Below, in pieces: positions 1 to 6,266 of a stretch of DNA of 9,285 nucleotides. A program made the position numbers and the translations under genes. The notes beneath the pieces were generated by a model. It did not search any database, was not told the origin of the DNA, and worked only from the letters and a program-made list of their open reading frames with translations. Each line of letters starts with the position of its first letter. The stretch's first letter is position 1. This DNA is from Conexibacter sp. (GTDB lineage Bacteria; Actinomycetota; Thermoleophilia; Solirubrobacterales; Solirubrobacteraceae): the NCBI GenBank assembly GCA_025964055.1, contig JAOPZP010000551.1:1-9285 (forward strand), in the 5' to 3' direction.

Positions 1-1162
1 AGCCCTCCTCGTCGACGACGGCGATGTCGCCCGTGTGGAACCAGCCGTCGCGCATGACCTCCGCGGTCGCGTCCTCGTTGCCCCAGTAGGACTGCATGAC
101 GAAGGGGCCCCGCATGACGATCTCGCCCGGCTCGCCCTCGGCGACCTCGACGCCGTCGTCGTCGACGACGCGCATCTCGGTGCCGCCGACCGGCAGGCCG
201 ATCGACCCTGGCTTGCGCTCGCGGTCGGGCAGGTTGAACGACCCCATGCCGGTGGTCTCCGACAGGCCGTAGCCCTCCAGCACCTTGCAGCCGAAGGCCT
301 CGTCGAACCCGCGCAACACCTCCACCGGCAGCGCCGAGCCGCCCGAGACGCACAGCGACAGCGACGTGACGTCGAACTTGTCGCGATCGGGGTGGTGGAG
401 CATGGCGGTGTACATGGTCGGCACGCCGGCGAACGTGGTCGCGGCGTCGCGCTGGATGACCTCCAGCGCGGTGCCGGGATCGAAGCGTGGGATGAGCGTC
501 ATCAGGCCGCGCGCCCGGACGGTCACGTTCATCACCGAGTTCATGCCGAACACGTGGAAGAGCGGGAGCGTCGCGACGGTGACCGAGTCGGCGTCGGCGT
601 CCACGAGGTCACGGGCCACGTCGGCGCCGGCGGCCAGGTTGGCGTGCGTCAGGGTCGCGCCCTTCGGCGTGCCGGTCGTGCCCGAGGTGTAGATGATCAC
701 CGCGGCGTCGTCGTCGGCGCGCTCGGCCGTCTGCTGCACCGGGTCGGCGGCGCCGAGCCGCTGCTCGAACTCACCGGGCTCGACCAGCACGCACTCGGCG
801 CCCGCGCCCGCGCTGCCTTCCTGCGCGGGGCCGGCGAACCCGTGCCAGGCGAGCATCACGCGCGCGCCGGCGTCGGCCAGGTGGAACTGGACCTCGCGAC
901 CCTTCAGCAGCGGGTTCATGGGGACGACCACCGCGCCGAGGCGCAGCGCGCCGAAGTAGGCGATCGGGAAGTACGGGACGTTGGGGAGCTGCAGCCCGAC
1001 GCGGTCTCCGGGGCCCACCCCCATGCTGCCCAGCAGGCCGGCGGCGCGCGCCACCCCGGCGTCGAGCATCGCGTAGGACAACACCAGGTCGTCGAGCTTG
1101 ACCGCGGGCCGCTGCGGACCGTCGGCGACCGCGGCATCGAGCTCCCCTGCGAAGTTCGTCAT
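1..1162 (-). CDS. AMP-forming acyl-CoA ligase (long-chain fatty-acid-CoA ligase family), C-terminus outside window
   Basis: This enzyme would activate a carboxylic acid, probably a fatty acid, to acyl-AMP and then acyl-CoA in the cytoplasm. Reading leftward from the ATG at 1162, 387 codons stay open to the window edge. The adenylate-forming signatures appear in order: the phosphate loop YTSGTTGTPKG at residues 158-168, FHVFG near 202-206, GYGLSE at 297-302 and GWFHTGD at 373-379. Full family members are about 500-520 residues, so the hinge and the small C-terminal domain with its catalytic Lys lie outside the window. An AAGGGG Shine-Dalgarno-like stretch sits about 7 nt upstream of the ATG. 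The gene is transcribed divergently from the VOC gene, and the window shows no operon partner. Family assignment is firm. Chain length and substrate cannot be read from the sequence, and aryl or medium-chain substrates remain possible. Confidence 0.93.
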   Translation of the reverse strand, partial: MTNFAGELDAAVADGPQRPAVKLDDLVLSYAMLDAGVARAAGLLGSMGVGPGDRVGLQLPNVPYFPIAYFGALRLGAVVVPMNPLLKGREVQFHLADAGARVMLAWHGFAGPAQEGSAGAGAECVLVEPGEFEQRLGAADPVQQTAERADDDAAVIIYTSGTTGTPKGATLTHANLAAGADVARDLVDADADSVTVATLPLFHVFGMNSVMNVTVRARGLMTLIPRFDPGTALEVIQRDAATTFAGVPTMYTAMLHHPDRDKFDVTSLSLCVSGGSALPVEVLRGFDEAFGCKVLEGYGLSETTGMGSFNLPDRERKPGSIGLPVGGTEMRVVDDDGVEVAEGEPGEIVMRGPFVMQSYWGNEDATAEVMRDGWFHTGDIAVVDEEG

Positions 1163-1367
1163 CAACAACCCCTTCGAGCGTGACCGGAGCGCGCCGCCCG
1201 GGGGCGTGCGCGCCTTACGTGTGGGGCCGGTCTACCCAGCGCGCGCGAGGTTGACGTGCGGCCGGCGCGTCGCGTTCCTGCCGCGGCGGCGATGAGTTCT
1301 GCGGCCGGCGCCGGTCTGTACTGGCAGGAGTCGTCGCCGAAGCCCCGTCGCACGAGAGGACACCACC
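1163..1367. promoter_or_regulatory. Divergent intergenic region with start-proximal signals for both flanking genes
   Basis: These 205 bp separate the divergent ligase and VOC genes, so promoters for both should lie here. I see ribosome-binding-like stretches at both ends: AAGGGG for the ligase and GAGAGGA at 1354-1360, 7 nt before the VOC ATG. A TTGACG at 1251-1256 resembles a -35 box but has no convincing -10 at the expected spacing. TGTACT at 1317-1322 is a weak -10 candidate for the VOC gene. No clear operator was found. Confidence 0.35.
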
Positions 1368-1853
1368 ATGCACCAGCGGATCACGCCCAACCTGTGGTTC
1401 GACACCGAGGCCGAGGAGGCCGCGGCGTTCTACGTCTCGGTCTTCAAGACGGGGCGGATCGTCAACGTCACGCACTACACGGCCGCCGGTCCGCGACCGG
1501 CCGGCACCGTCATGACCGTGGAGTTCGAGCTCGACGGCCAGCGGTTCGTCGGCATCAACGGCGGCCCGGAGTTCTCGTTCTCGGAGGCGGTCTCGTTCCA
1601 GATCGACTGCGAGGACCAGGCCGAGATCGACTACTACTGGGAGCGGCTCGGCGAGGGCGGCGAGGAAGGGCCCTGCGGCTGGCTCAAGGATCGCTACGGC
1701 CTGTCGTGGCAGGTCGTCCCCACCGGGATGGACGAGCTGTTCGCCGACCCGGACCCGACCAAGGCCGAGCGCGCCATGCAGGCGATGTTCGGCATGCGCA
1801 AGCTGGACATCGCCGCACTCCGCAACGCGGCCGAAGGGGCGCCGGCGGCCTGA
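1368..1853 (+). CDS. VOC-superfamily protein, PhnB-like / 3-demethylubiquinone-9 3-methyltransferase-like fold
   Basis: This is a 161-residue cytoplasmic protein of the PhnB/YdcC-like branch of the vicinal oxygen chelate superfamily (Pfam 3-dmu-9_3-mt type). Despite the family name, members are small beta-alpha-beta-beta-beta proteins with no proven methyltransferase activity, and most lack an assigned reaction. Family hallmarks are visible: an N-terminal ITPNLWFDTEAEEAAAFY, then VMTVEFELDGQRFVGINGGP at about 48-67, then EEGPCGWLKDRYGLSWQVVP at about 99-118. A C-terminal helix contains AMQAMFGMRKLDIAAL. Length matches the family. GAGAGGA at 1354-1360 lies 7 nt before the ATG and supports this start. 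The gene appears monocistronic, with 131 bp before the next start. Family is confident; function is unknown. Confidence 0.92.
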   Translation: MHQRITPNLWFDTEAEEAAAFYVSVFKTGRIVNVTHYTAAGPRPAGTVMTVEFELDGQRFVGINGGPEFSFSEAVSFQIDCEDQAEIDYYWERLGEGGEEGPCGWLKDRYGLSWQVVPTGMDELFADPDPTKAERAMQAMFGMRKLDIAALRNAAEGAPAA

Positions 1854-1863
1854 GGAGGCCGGC
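1841..1863 (+). terminator. Weak stem-loop overlapping the VOC stop codon
   Basis: GCCGGC at 1841-1846 pairs with GCCGGC at 1858-1863. After a 2x2 internal mismatch, CC pairs with GG around a TGA loop that is the stop codon itself. There is no T-tract. Such G+C stems arise easily by chance here, so terminator function is only a possibility. Confidence 0.2.
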
Positions 1864-1884
1864 AGGACCGCGGCGGGGTGTGGT

Positions 1885-1979
1885 GCATTCGATCCCATGG
1901 GTGCCTGGCCGGTCGGCCCGTGCGAATCGACACTGGGGACACATTCACCCCAGCGCGAGCGACCACTCGCCGGAAGGAG
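1885..1979 (+). promoter_or_regulatory. Leader with consecutive inverted repeats upstream of the small exported protein
   Basis: Several short inverted repeats precede the ATG at 1985. CCCATGGG (1894-1901) is a perfect palindrome. GGCC-GGTC-GGCC spans 1907-1918. CTGGGG (1933-1938) pairs with CCCCAG (1948-1953) around a 9-nt AT-richer loop, ACACATTCA. GCGAG (1955-1959) pairs with CTCGC (1966-1970). The last stem ends three bases before the Shine-Dalgarno AAGGAG at 1974-1979. An outer pairing ATTCG/CGAAT (1887-1891 with 1923-1927) is also possible. This could be a structured 5' UTR or a protein-binding operator. I recognise no known riboswitch consensus. Confidence 0.35.
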
Positions 1980-1984
1980 CCACC

Positions 1985-2398
1985 ATGCTGCACCTCACCA
2001 CCACCGAGCGCGGACGCACCACCAAGGCGATCGCCACCGGCATCACCACCGCGGTGGCACTGACCGCCGTCGCGGCCCCCACCGCGTTCGCCCGGCCGGC
2101 CGAGCCGATGCGCACCGCCGCCGCCGATCGCGCGCTGGCCGAGCGAGGATCCAGCACGCCGTCGGACCTGCGCACGCCCGACGCGACCGACGCCGCGACC
2201 GCGACGGCCTCGTCGTCGCCCGTCAAGGTCGTGCGGACGGCGCAGTCGACGTCGAGCAGCTTCGACTGGGGCGATGCCGCGATCGGCGCCGGCGGCACGT
2301 TCGCGGCGATCGTGCTGAGCGCGAGCGCCGTCATGGCCCTGAGCCGGCGTCGCCAGCATCCGACCGGCGCCTCGAAGGCCGCCGGCGCGGCGCTCTGA
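1985..2398 (+). CDS. Small exported protein with C-terminal membrane anchor (uncharacterised, actinobacterial type)
   Basis: The 137-residue product has a signal-peptide-like N-terminus. Basic residues (ERGRTTK) are followed by a hydrophobic Ala/Thr/Val stretch at about 15-30 and a likely AFA cleavage site near residue 36. A polar Ala/Thr/Ser/Asp-rich linker follows (about 38-93). FDWGDAAIGAGG then leads into a single transmembrane helix (about 97-119), which ends in RRRQ as a cytoplasmic stop-transfer. I recall many short proteins with this DWGDAAIG-helix-RRR architecture in Solirubrobacterales, none with a known function. The ATG is chosen because AAGGAG lies 5 nt upstream (1974-1979). The same frame stays open further upstream, but that extension covers the leader and VOC gene and is not coding-like. 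It is flanked by a structured leader and a strong 3' hairpin, so it is probably its own transcription unit. Confidence 0.85.
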   Translation: MLHLTTTERGRTTKAIATGITTAVALTAVAAPTAFARPAEPMRTAAADRALAERGSSTPSDLRTPDATDAATATASSSPVKVVRTAQSTSSSFDWGDAAIGAGGTFAAIVLSASAVMALSRRRQHPTGASKAAGAAL

Positions 2399-2427
2399 AC
2401 GCCGCTCCCGCGCTGCCGCCCAACCCG

Positions 2428-2459
2428 GCCGCTCGCCCGTGCAGACGCGGGCGAGCGGC
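2428..2459 (+). terminator. Strong GC hairpin downstream of the small exported protein
   Basis: CCGCTCGCCCG (2429-2439) is exactly complementary to CGGGCGAGCGG (2448-2458). One more G-C pair outside and G-U plus G-C pairs inside give a stem of about 14 bp closed by a CAGA tetraloop (2442-2445). It starts 30 nt after the TGA at 2396-2398 and ends before the promoter of the next gene. There is no T-tract, as is common for actinobacterial intrinsic terminators. Because the sequence is symmetrical, it could act on either strand. Confidence 0.7.
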
Positions 2460-2483
2460 GCCGGCGGGAGCGGACGGCGCCGC

Positions 2484-2519
2484 TCACGCCCGCTGCGCAT
2501 CCGGCGTAGAATCGGCCGG
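2484..2519 (+). promoter_or_regulatory. Putative promoter giving a leaderless mRNA for the FHA/HTH gene
   Basis: TAGAAT at 2507-2512 matches the TANNNT -10 consensus. Six bases separate it from the GTG start at 2519, so transcription would begin at or next to the start codon. No Shine-Dalgarno sequence precedes the GTG. The -35 position, about 2484-2489 (TCACGC), is poor. Leaderless initiation driven by a -10 element alone is common in actinobacteria. Confidence 0.6.
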
Positions 2520-3259
2520 TGGAGCGCCTCTCCGGACCCCACGCCGCATCCGCCGTCGAGCTGGTCGAGCGTCTGGACGCCGAGCGCCGCGGCCGGCCGT
2601 TCCTGGTCCTGCGCGACGACCACGGGACGCAGCACCTCGTCGAGCTGCCCCGAGGCGGCCCCGCCCTCAGCATCGGGCGCGGCGGCGAGTGCGGCCTCCC
2701 GCTCCCGTGGGACGACCGCGTGTCGCGCGTGCACGCCGAGCTCGTGGCGCTCGGCCGCGACTGGGCGCTGGACGACGGCGGCCTCTCGCGCAACGGGTCC
2801 TACGTCAACGGCGAGCGCGTGCAGGAGCGCCGGCGCCTGCGCGACGGCGACACGCTGCGCTTCGGTGCCACCGCCGTGCTCTTCCGCCAGCCGGGCGCCG
2901 CGAGCGGCGCGTCGATGACGCAGGCCGACGAGGCCCTGCCGCTGCCGGCCGACCTCTCGCGGGCGCAGCGCGTGATCCTCCGGGAGCTCTGCCGCCCGTT
3001 CGCCGGCGCGACGGGGCGGGCGCAGCCCGCGACCAACCGCGTGATCGCCGAGCGGCTGTTCCTGTCGCTCGACGCGGTCAAGGGCCACCTGCGGATCCTC
3101 TTCGCCAAGTTCCAGCTCGAGGCGCTGCCCCAGAACGAGAAGCGGCTGCGCCTCGCCGAGCGCGCGATGATCTCGGGAGCGGTCAACCTGGCCGACCTGC
3201 GCGAGGACGCAGCCGAGCCCACCGCCGAGCCGCCGCACCGACCCGGTCCCCCGGCGTAG
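2519..3259 (+). CDS. FHA-domain protein with C-terminal LuxR/GerE-like helix-turn-helix
   Basis: The 246-residue protein has two modules. Residues about 48-123 form a forkhead-associated domain, which binds phosphothreonine peptides. The diagnostic residues are SIGR (51-54), SRVHAE (69-74) and RNGSYVNG (91-98). After a short linker, residues about 146-218 read LSRAQRVILRELCRPF, then NRVIAERLFLSLDAVKGHLR, then LFAKF. This looks like a winged or LuxR-type helix-turn-helix, with the recognition region near 175-192. No signal peptide or membrane segment is present, so it is cytoplasmic. A kinase-responsive DNA-binding regulator is the natural reading but is inferred. The GTG start is supported by a -10 box 6 nt upstream. 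Nine bases separate its TAG from the LmeA-like gene, so the two are probably cotranscribed. Its partner kinase is not in the window. Confidence 0.88.
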   Translation: MERLSGPHAASAVELVERLDAERRGRPFLVLRDDHGTQHLVELPRGGPALSIGRGGECGLPLPWDDRVSRVHAELVALGRDWALDDGGLSRNGSYVNGERVQERRRLRDGDTLRFGATAVLFRQPGAASGASMTQADEALPLPADLSRAQRVILRELCRPFAGATGRAQPATNRVIAERLFLSLDAVKGHLRILFAKFQLEALPQNEKRLRLAERAMISGAVNLADLREDAAEPTAEPPHRPGPPA

Positions 3260-3268
3260 CTCGCCGCC

Positions 3269-3940
3269 ATGCGCCGCGCACTGCTCGCCGTCGCCGGGGT
3301 CGTGGTCGTGGTGGTCGTCGTGGCCCAGTTCGTCCTGCCCGGCGTGGCCGCCCGGCACCTGCGGTCCGACCTCGACCGCCGTGGCAGCGACGTGCGGGTG
3401 AGCGTCGCGGCGCTCCCGGCGATCAAGCTGCTGTGGCACCGGGCCGACCGCGTCACCGTCGACATCGGGCGTCTGACCTCCGGCGGCACCGGGTCGGGCC
3501 AGTCGCTCCCCGACCTGCTGGCGTCTACCAAGGACGCCGGCAAGCTGGACGTCCACGTCGGCGTCCTCGACACCCGGCTGCTGACGGTCCACGACGTGAG
3601 CCTCCAGAAACGAGGCAGCGCGCTCGTCGCGCACGCGCGCGTGACGACCGCCGCCGTCGACGCGGCGCTGCCGCCCCGGCTGCGGGTCTCGGCGCAGCAG
3701 GTCACGCCCGACGAGCTGGCCGTCAGCGGCTTGACCAACGTCTTCGGCCACCGGCTCGACGGGGGCGCGCGGGTCGTGATCGACGACCGCGGCCGGGTCG
3801 TCCTGCGCCCCGACGGCATCCCGCTCGCCGCGCTGGTCACCGTGCCGGTGTTCGCCGACGATCGCGTCGCCGTCGACGGGATGAGCACGTCGCGCGCCGG
3901 CGACGGGTTCTCCGCCACGGTGCGCGGCCACCTGCGCTGA
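3269..3940 (+). CDS. LmeA/DUF2993-like membrane-anchored phospholipid-binding protein
   Basis: The product has 223 residues. An N-terminal MRR precedes a strongly hydrophobic segment (about 4-25) dominated by eight consecutive valines. This is an uncleaved anchor or signal sequence placing the rest outside the membrane. The remainder is a beta-rich domain with alternating polar/hydrophobic strands, e.g. DVRVSVAALPAIKLLWHRADRVTVDIG (41-67) and FADDRVAVDGM (195-205). This pattern resembles DUF2993/LmeA proteins. Mycobacterial LmeA binds phosphoinositides and supports mannan elongation in lipomannan; a similar role here is not shown. The ATG is 9 nt after the FHA gene stop and lacks a recognisable Shine-Dalgarno sequence, which suggests translational coupling. 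The 3' end converges on the ABC transporter gene. Family call is moderately confident because the domain diverges in sequence. Confidence 0.75.
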   Translation: MRRALLAVAGVVVVVVVVAQFVLPGVAARHLRSDLDRRGSDVRVSVAALPAIKLLWHRADRVTVDIGRLTSGGTGSGQSLPDLLASTKDAGKLDVHVGVLDTRLLTVHDVSLQKRGSALVAHARVTTAAVDAALPPRLRVSAQQVTPDELAVSGLTNVFGHRLDGGARVVIDDRGRVVLRPDGIPLAALVTVPVFADDRVAVDGMSTSRAGDGFSATVRGHLR

Positions 3941-3949
3941 ACGCGGCGG

Positions 3950-6241
3950 TCAGGCGTGGTCGCGGCGCAGCAGCAGCCGGATCCCCGCGAAGAAGACGAC
4001 GATGAACACCAGCAGCGCCAGCGCCACCCTCCCGGTGGCGATCGCGAAGTAGTCATGGCCGAAGCGGCTGACGCGGGCGTAGTCGGGGCTCGCGGCGATC
4101 CGCGCGTTGAGGTCGATGGCCGACCCGAACCCGGCGTAGGACCACCGCGCGATCACCGCGTTGGACAGCGCCGCCAGCGGCGCGCTCATGGTCGCGACCG
4201 GCACGATCGAGCCGCCGAAGAACAGCTGCGGCACGAGGACCAGCGGGATGAAGCTCGTCGCCTGGTCCTCGGTCTTGACCGCCGCCGACATGAGCAGTCC
4301 CATCCCCACCGCCGCCCAGCTGGTGAGGATCAGCAGGCCGAGGACGGTGAGGTACGTGCCGCGCGACTCGTGCAGTGGCTGGAAGCTCAGGACGATGGCC
4401 GTCAGCAGCAGGGTCTGCACGGCCGCCAGCGTGAACAGGACGATCGCCTTGGAGAGCACGTAGGCGCCGGTCTTCACGCCCACCGCCGCCTCGCGGAGGA
4501 ACACCGACTTCTCCTTGATGATCTCGCGGGCGGCGTCGATCGACCCGAGCCAGATGACGGTGATCACCACGAGGAAGAGCAGCTTCACCGCCTCCCCCGC
4601 GTCGGTGCCCGCCTTGAACACCTGCAGCTTGAAGAGGCCGACGATCGCCAGCGCCAGGAGCGGCACCTGCAGGAGCAGGATCAGCAGGTTGCGGCGGTCG
4701 CGCGTGAACAGGCGCACGTAGCGATGCGTCAACACGTAGGTGTGCGCCCAGAACCCGCCGCGCCGGCGCTTGGTCGCCGCGTCCGGCTCCGGGACCGGTT
4801 CGTGCTCGGGCACGGCGGGCGCGGCGCCCGTCTGCTCGAGCTTGGCCTGCCACTCCTCGGCGGGCCGGCGGTCCAGCTGGGCGTAGATGTCGTCGTAGGT
4901 CTGGGCGTCGAAGAAGTCCAGCGCCTCGGTCGGCGGGCCGTGGAAGCACAGCCGGCCGCCGCGGCCCATCACCACGATCTTGCCGCAGGCATCCAGACTC
5001 TTGGTGGCGTGCGTGACGACCACGACCGCGCGCGATCGCTCGGCCAGGTCGTGCAGCAGGCCCATCATCCGCGCCTCGAGGCCCGGGTCCAGCCCGGTCG
5101 TCGGCTCGTCGAGGAACAGCAGGCTCGGCTGGCTGAGCAGCTCGGCGGCGAGCCCGACGCGCTTGCGCTGCCCGCCCGACAGCGAGCCGATGCGCGTGTT
5201 GCCGTGCGGCTCGAGCTCGAGCTCCTCGATCACGCGGTCGACGGTCGTCTCGATCTCCTCCTTGCTCGTGTCCTGCGGCAGCCGCAGGCGCGCCGCGTAG
5301 TCGAGCGCCTCGTAGACGGACAGCCCGGGATGGACGACCTCGTCATGCGGCAGGTAGCCGATGTCGGTCAGGCGCGCGGCGAGCGGCTCGCAGTTGACCG
5401 TGATGACGCCCTCCGTCGGAGGGTTGACGCCCGCGAGCGCCTTCAGCAGCGTCGACTTGCCGGCTCCGCTCTCGCCGATGATCGCGACGAGCTCGCCCGG
5501 CTCGATGCTGATCATCGTCGGCTGCAGGATCTTCTTGTCCTTGACCTCGACGGCGATGCCCTCGGCGTCGAGGCGCAGCGCCCCGTGCTCGGCGCGCGCG
5601 ACGAAGTCGGTGCCGTCGAAGATCAGGCGGTACGGGCCCACCCCGATCTCCGAGCCCGTCTGCAGCACGGCGCGCCGCACCGGCTGCCCGTTGACGCGGG
5701 TGCCGTTGCGCGACTGCAGGTCGCGCACCTCGATCTGGCCGCCCTCCTTGAGGACCTCGGCGTGGAAGCGCGACACGTTGGGGTCGTCGAGCACCACGTC
5801 GTTGCCGTCGTCGCGGCCGATCGTGAGGCGATCGCCGGTGAAGCGGATCGCGTGCGTGGTCGGCATCGCCGGCGCCGACGCGGCGAAGCGCGTCTCCTGG
5901 CCGGTCAGGAAGCGCAGCGGCTCGCCGCCGACCACCACGGTGTCGCCGTTGGCCAGCCACCGGGACTCGCCGTAGAAGCGCTCACCGTTGAGCAGCGTCC
6001 CGTTGCGCGAGCCCAGGTCGACGATCCAGAAGCCCTCGGGCACCTGGACGATCCGGGCGTGATGGCGGGAGACGGCCTTGCTGGGGATCTCGATGTCGTT
6101 GCCCGGGACGCGGCCGATCTGCAGCCCGTCGGCGGTCAGGGCGATGCGGCGGCCGTGATGCAGGATCGTGGCCGGGATGGCGCCGACCCGGACGTCGGGT
6201 CCGGCGTCGGGTCGGGCGGTCGGTGGCGGGTGCTCGGTCAT
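3950..6241 (-). CDS. Double-FHA ABC-2 type exporter (ATPase and permease in one chain), Rv1747-like
   Basis: This 763-residue half-transporter probably dimerises in the cytoplasmic membrane. FHA1 (about 40-110) has IGR at 42-44, SRHH at 58-61 and SRNGT at 78-82. FHA2 (about 139-207) has IGR at 141-143, SRFH at 157-160 and SRNGT at 178-182. The ATPase (about 225-440) has Walker A GESGAGKST (256-264), signature LSGGQ (354-358), Walker B LLFLDEP (374-380) and H-loop His411. The Q-loop position holds His299 (YLPHDE). A charged, Pro-rich linker (about 455-495) leads to six predicted helices near 519-537, 553-570, 595-620, 629-655, 663-685 and 738-757. Domain order matches mycobacterial Rv1747, which is controlled by the kinase PknF and linked to PIM export; substrate here is unknown. 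The FHA1-FHA2 linker is only about 25 residues. GGGGAGG lies 11 nt before the ATG. It begins 25 nt after the PhoD gene stop, so it is likely last in that operon. Confidence 0.94.
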   Translation of the reverse strand: MTEHPPPTARPDAGPDVRVGAIPATILHHGRRIALTADGLQIGRVPGNDIEIPSKAVSRHHARIVQVPEGFWIVDLGSRNGTLLNGERFYGESRWLANGDTVVVGGEPLRFLTGQETRFAASAPAMPTTHAIRFTGDRLTIGRDDGNDVVLDDPNVSRFHAEVLKEGGQIEVRDLQSRNGTRVNGQPVRRAVLQTGSEIGVGPYRLIFDGTDFVARAEHGALRLDAEGIAVEVKDKKILQPTMISIEPGELVAIIGESGAGKSTLLKALAGVNPPTEGVITVNCEPLAARLTDIGYLPHDEVVHPGLSVYEALDYAARLRLPQDTSKEEIETTVDRVIEELELEPHGNTRIGSLSGGQRKRVGLAAELLSQPSLLFLDEPTTGLDPGLEARMMGLLHDLAERSRAVVVVTHATKSLDACGKIVVMGRGGRLCFHGPPTEALDFFDAQTYDDIYAQLDRRPAEEWQAKLEQTGAAPAVPEHEPVPEPDAATKRRRGGFWAHTYVLTHRYVRLFTRDRRNLLILLLQVPLLALAIVGLFKLQVFKAGTDAGEAVKLLFLVVITVIWLGSIDAAREIIKEKSVFLREAAVGVKTGAYVLSKAIVLFTLAAVQTLLLTAIVLSFQPLHESRGTYLTVLGLLILTSWAAVGMGLLMSAAVKTEDQATSFIPLVLVPQLFFGGSIVPVATMSAPLAALSNAVIARWSYAGFGSAIDLNARIAASPDYARVSRFGHDYFAIATGRVALALLVFIVVFFAGIRLLLRRDHA

Positions 6242-6266
6242 GCCGGCGTTCGCCTCCCCTCGTGCG

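Noticed and set aside
35..1183. A 382-codon plus-strand frame over the ligase
   Set aside because: It lies opposite clear adenylate-forming motifs on the minus strand, so it is a shadow frame.
1251..1279. TTGACG as a -35 box in the divergent spacer
   Set aside because: No TANNNT hexamer lies 16-19 bases downstream; the sequence there is G+C-rich.
1256..1984. N-terminal extension of the small exported protein to 380 residues
   Set aside because: The extension runs through the VOC gene in another frame and through the leader. The signal peptide and AAGGAG mark 1985 as the start.
1694..3931. A 745-codon open frame on the minus strand
   Set aside because: It covers three well-supported plus-strand genes and their spacers, its product is Arg/Gly/Ala/His-rich low complexity, and it has no domain. 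It is a GC-bias shadow.
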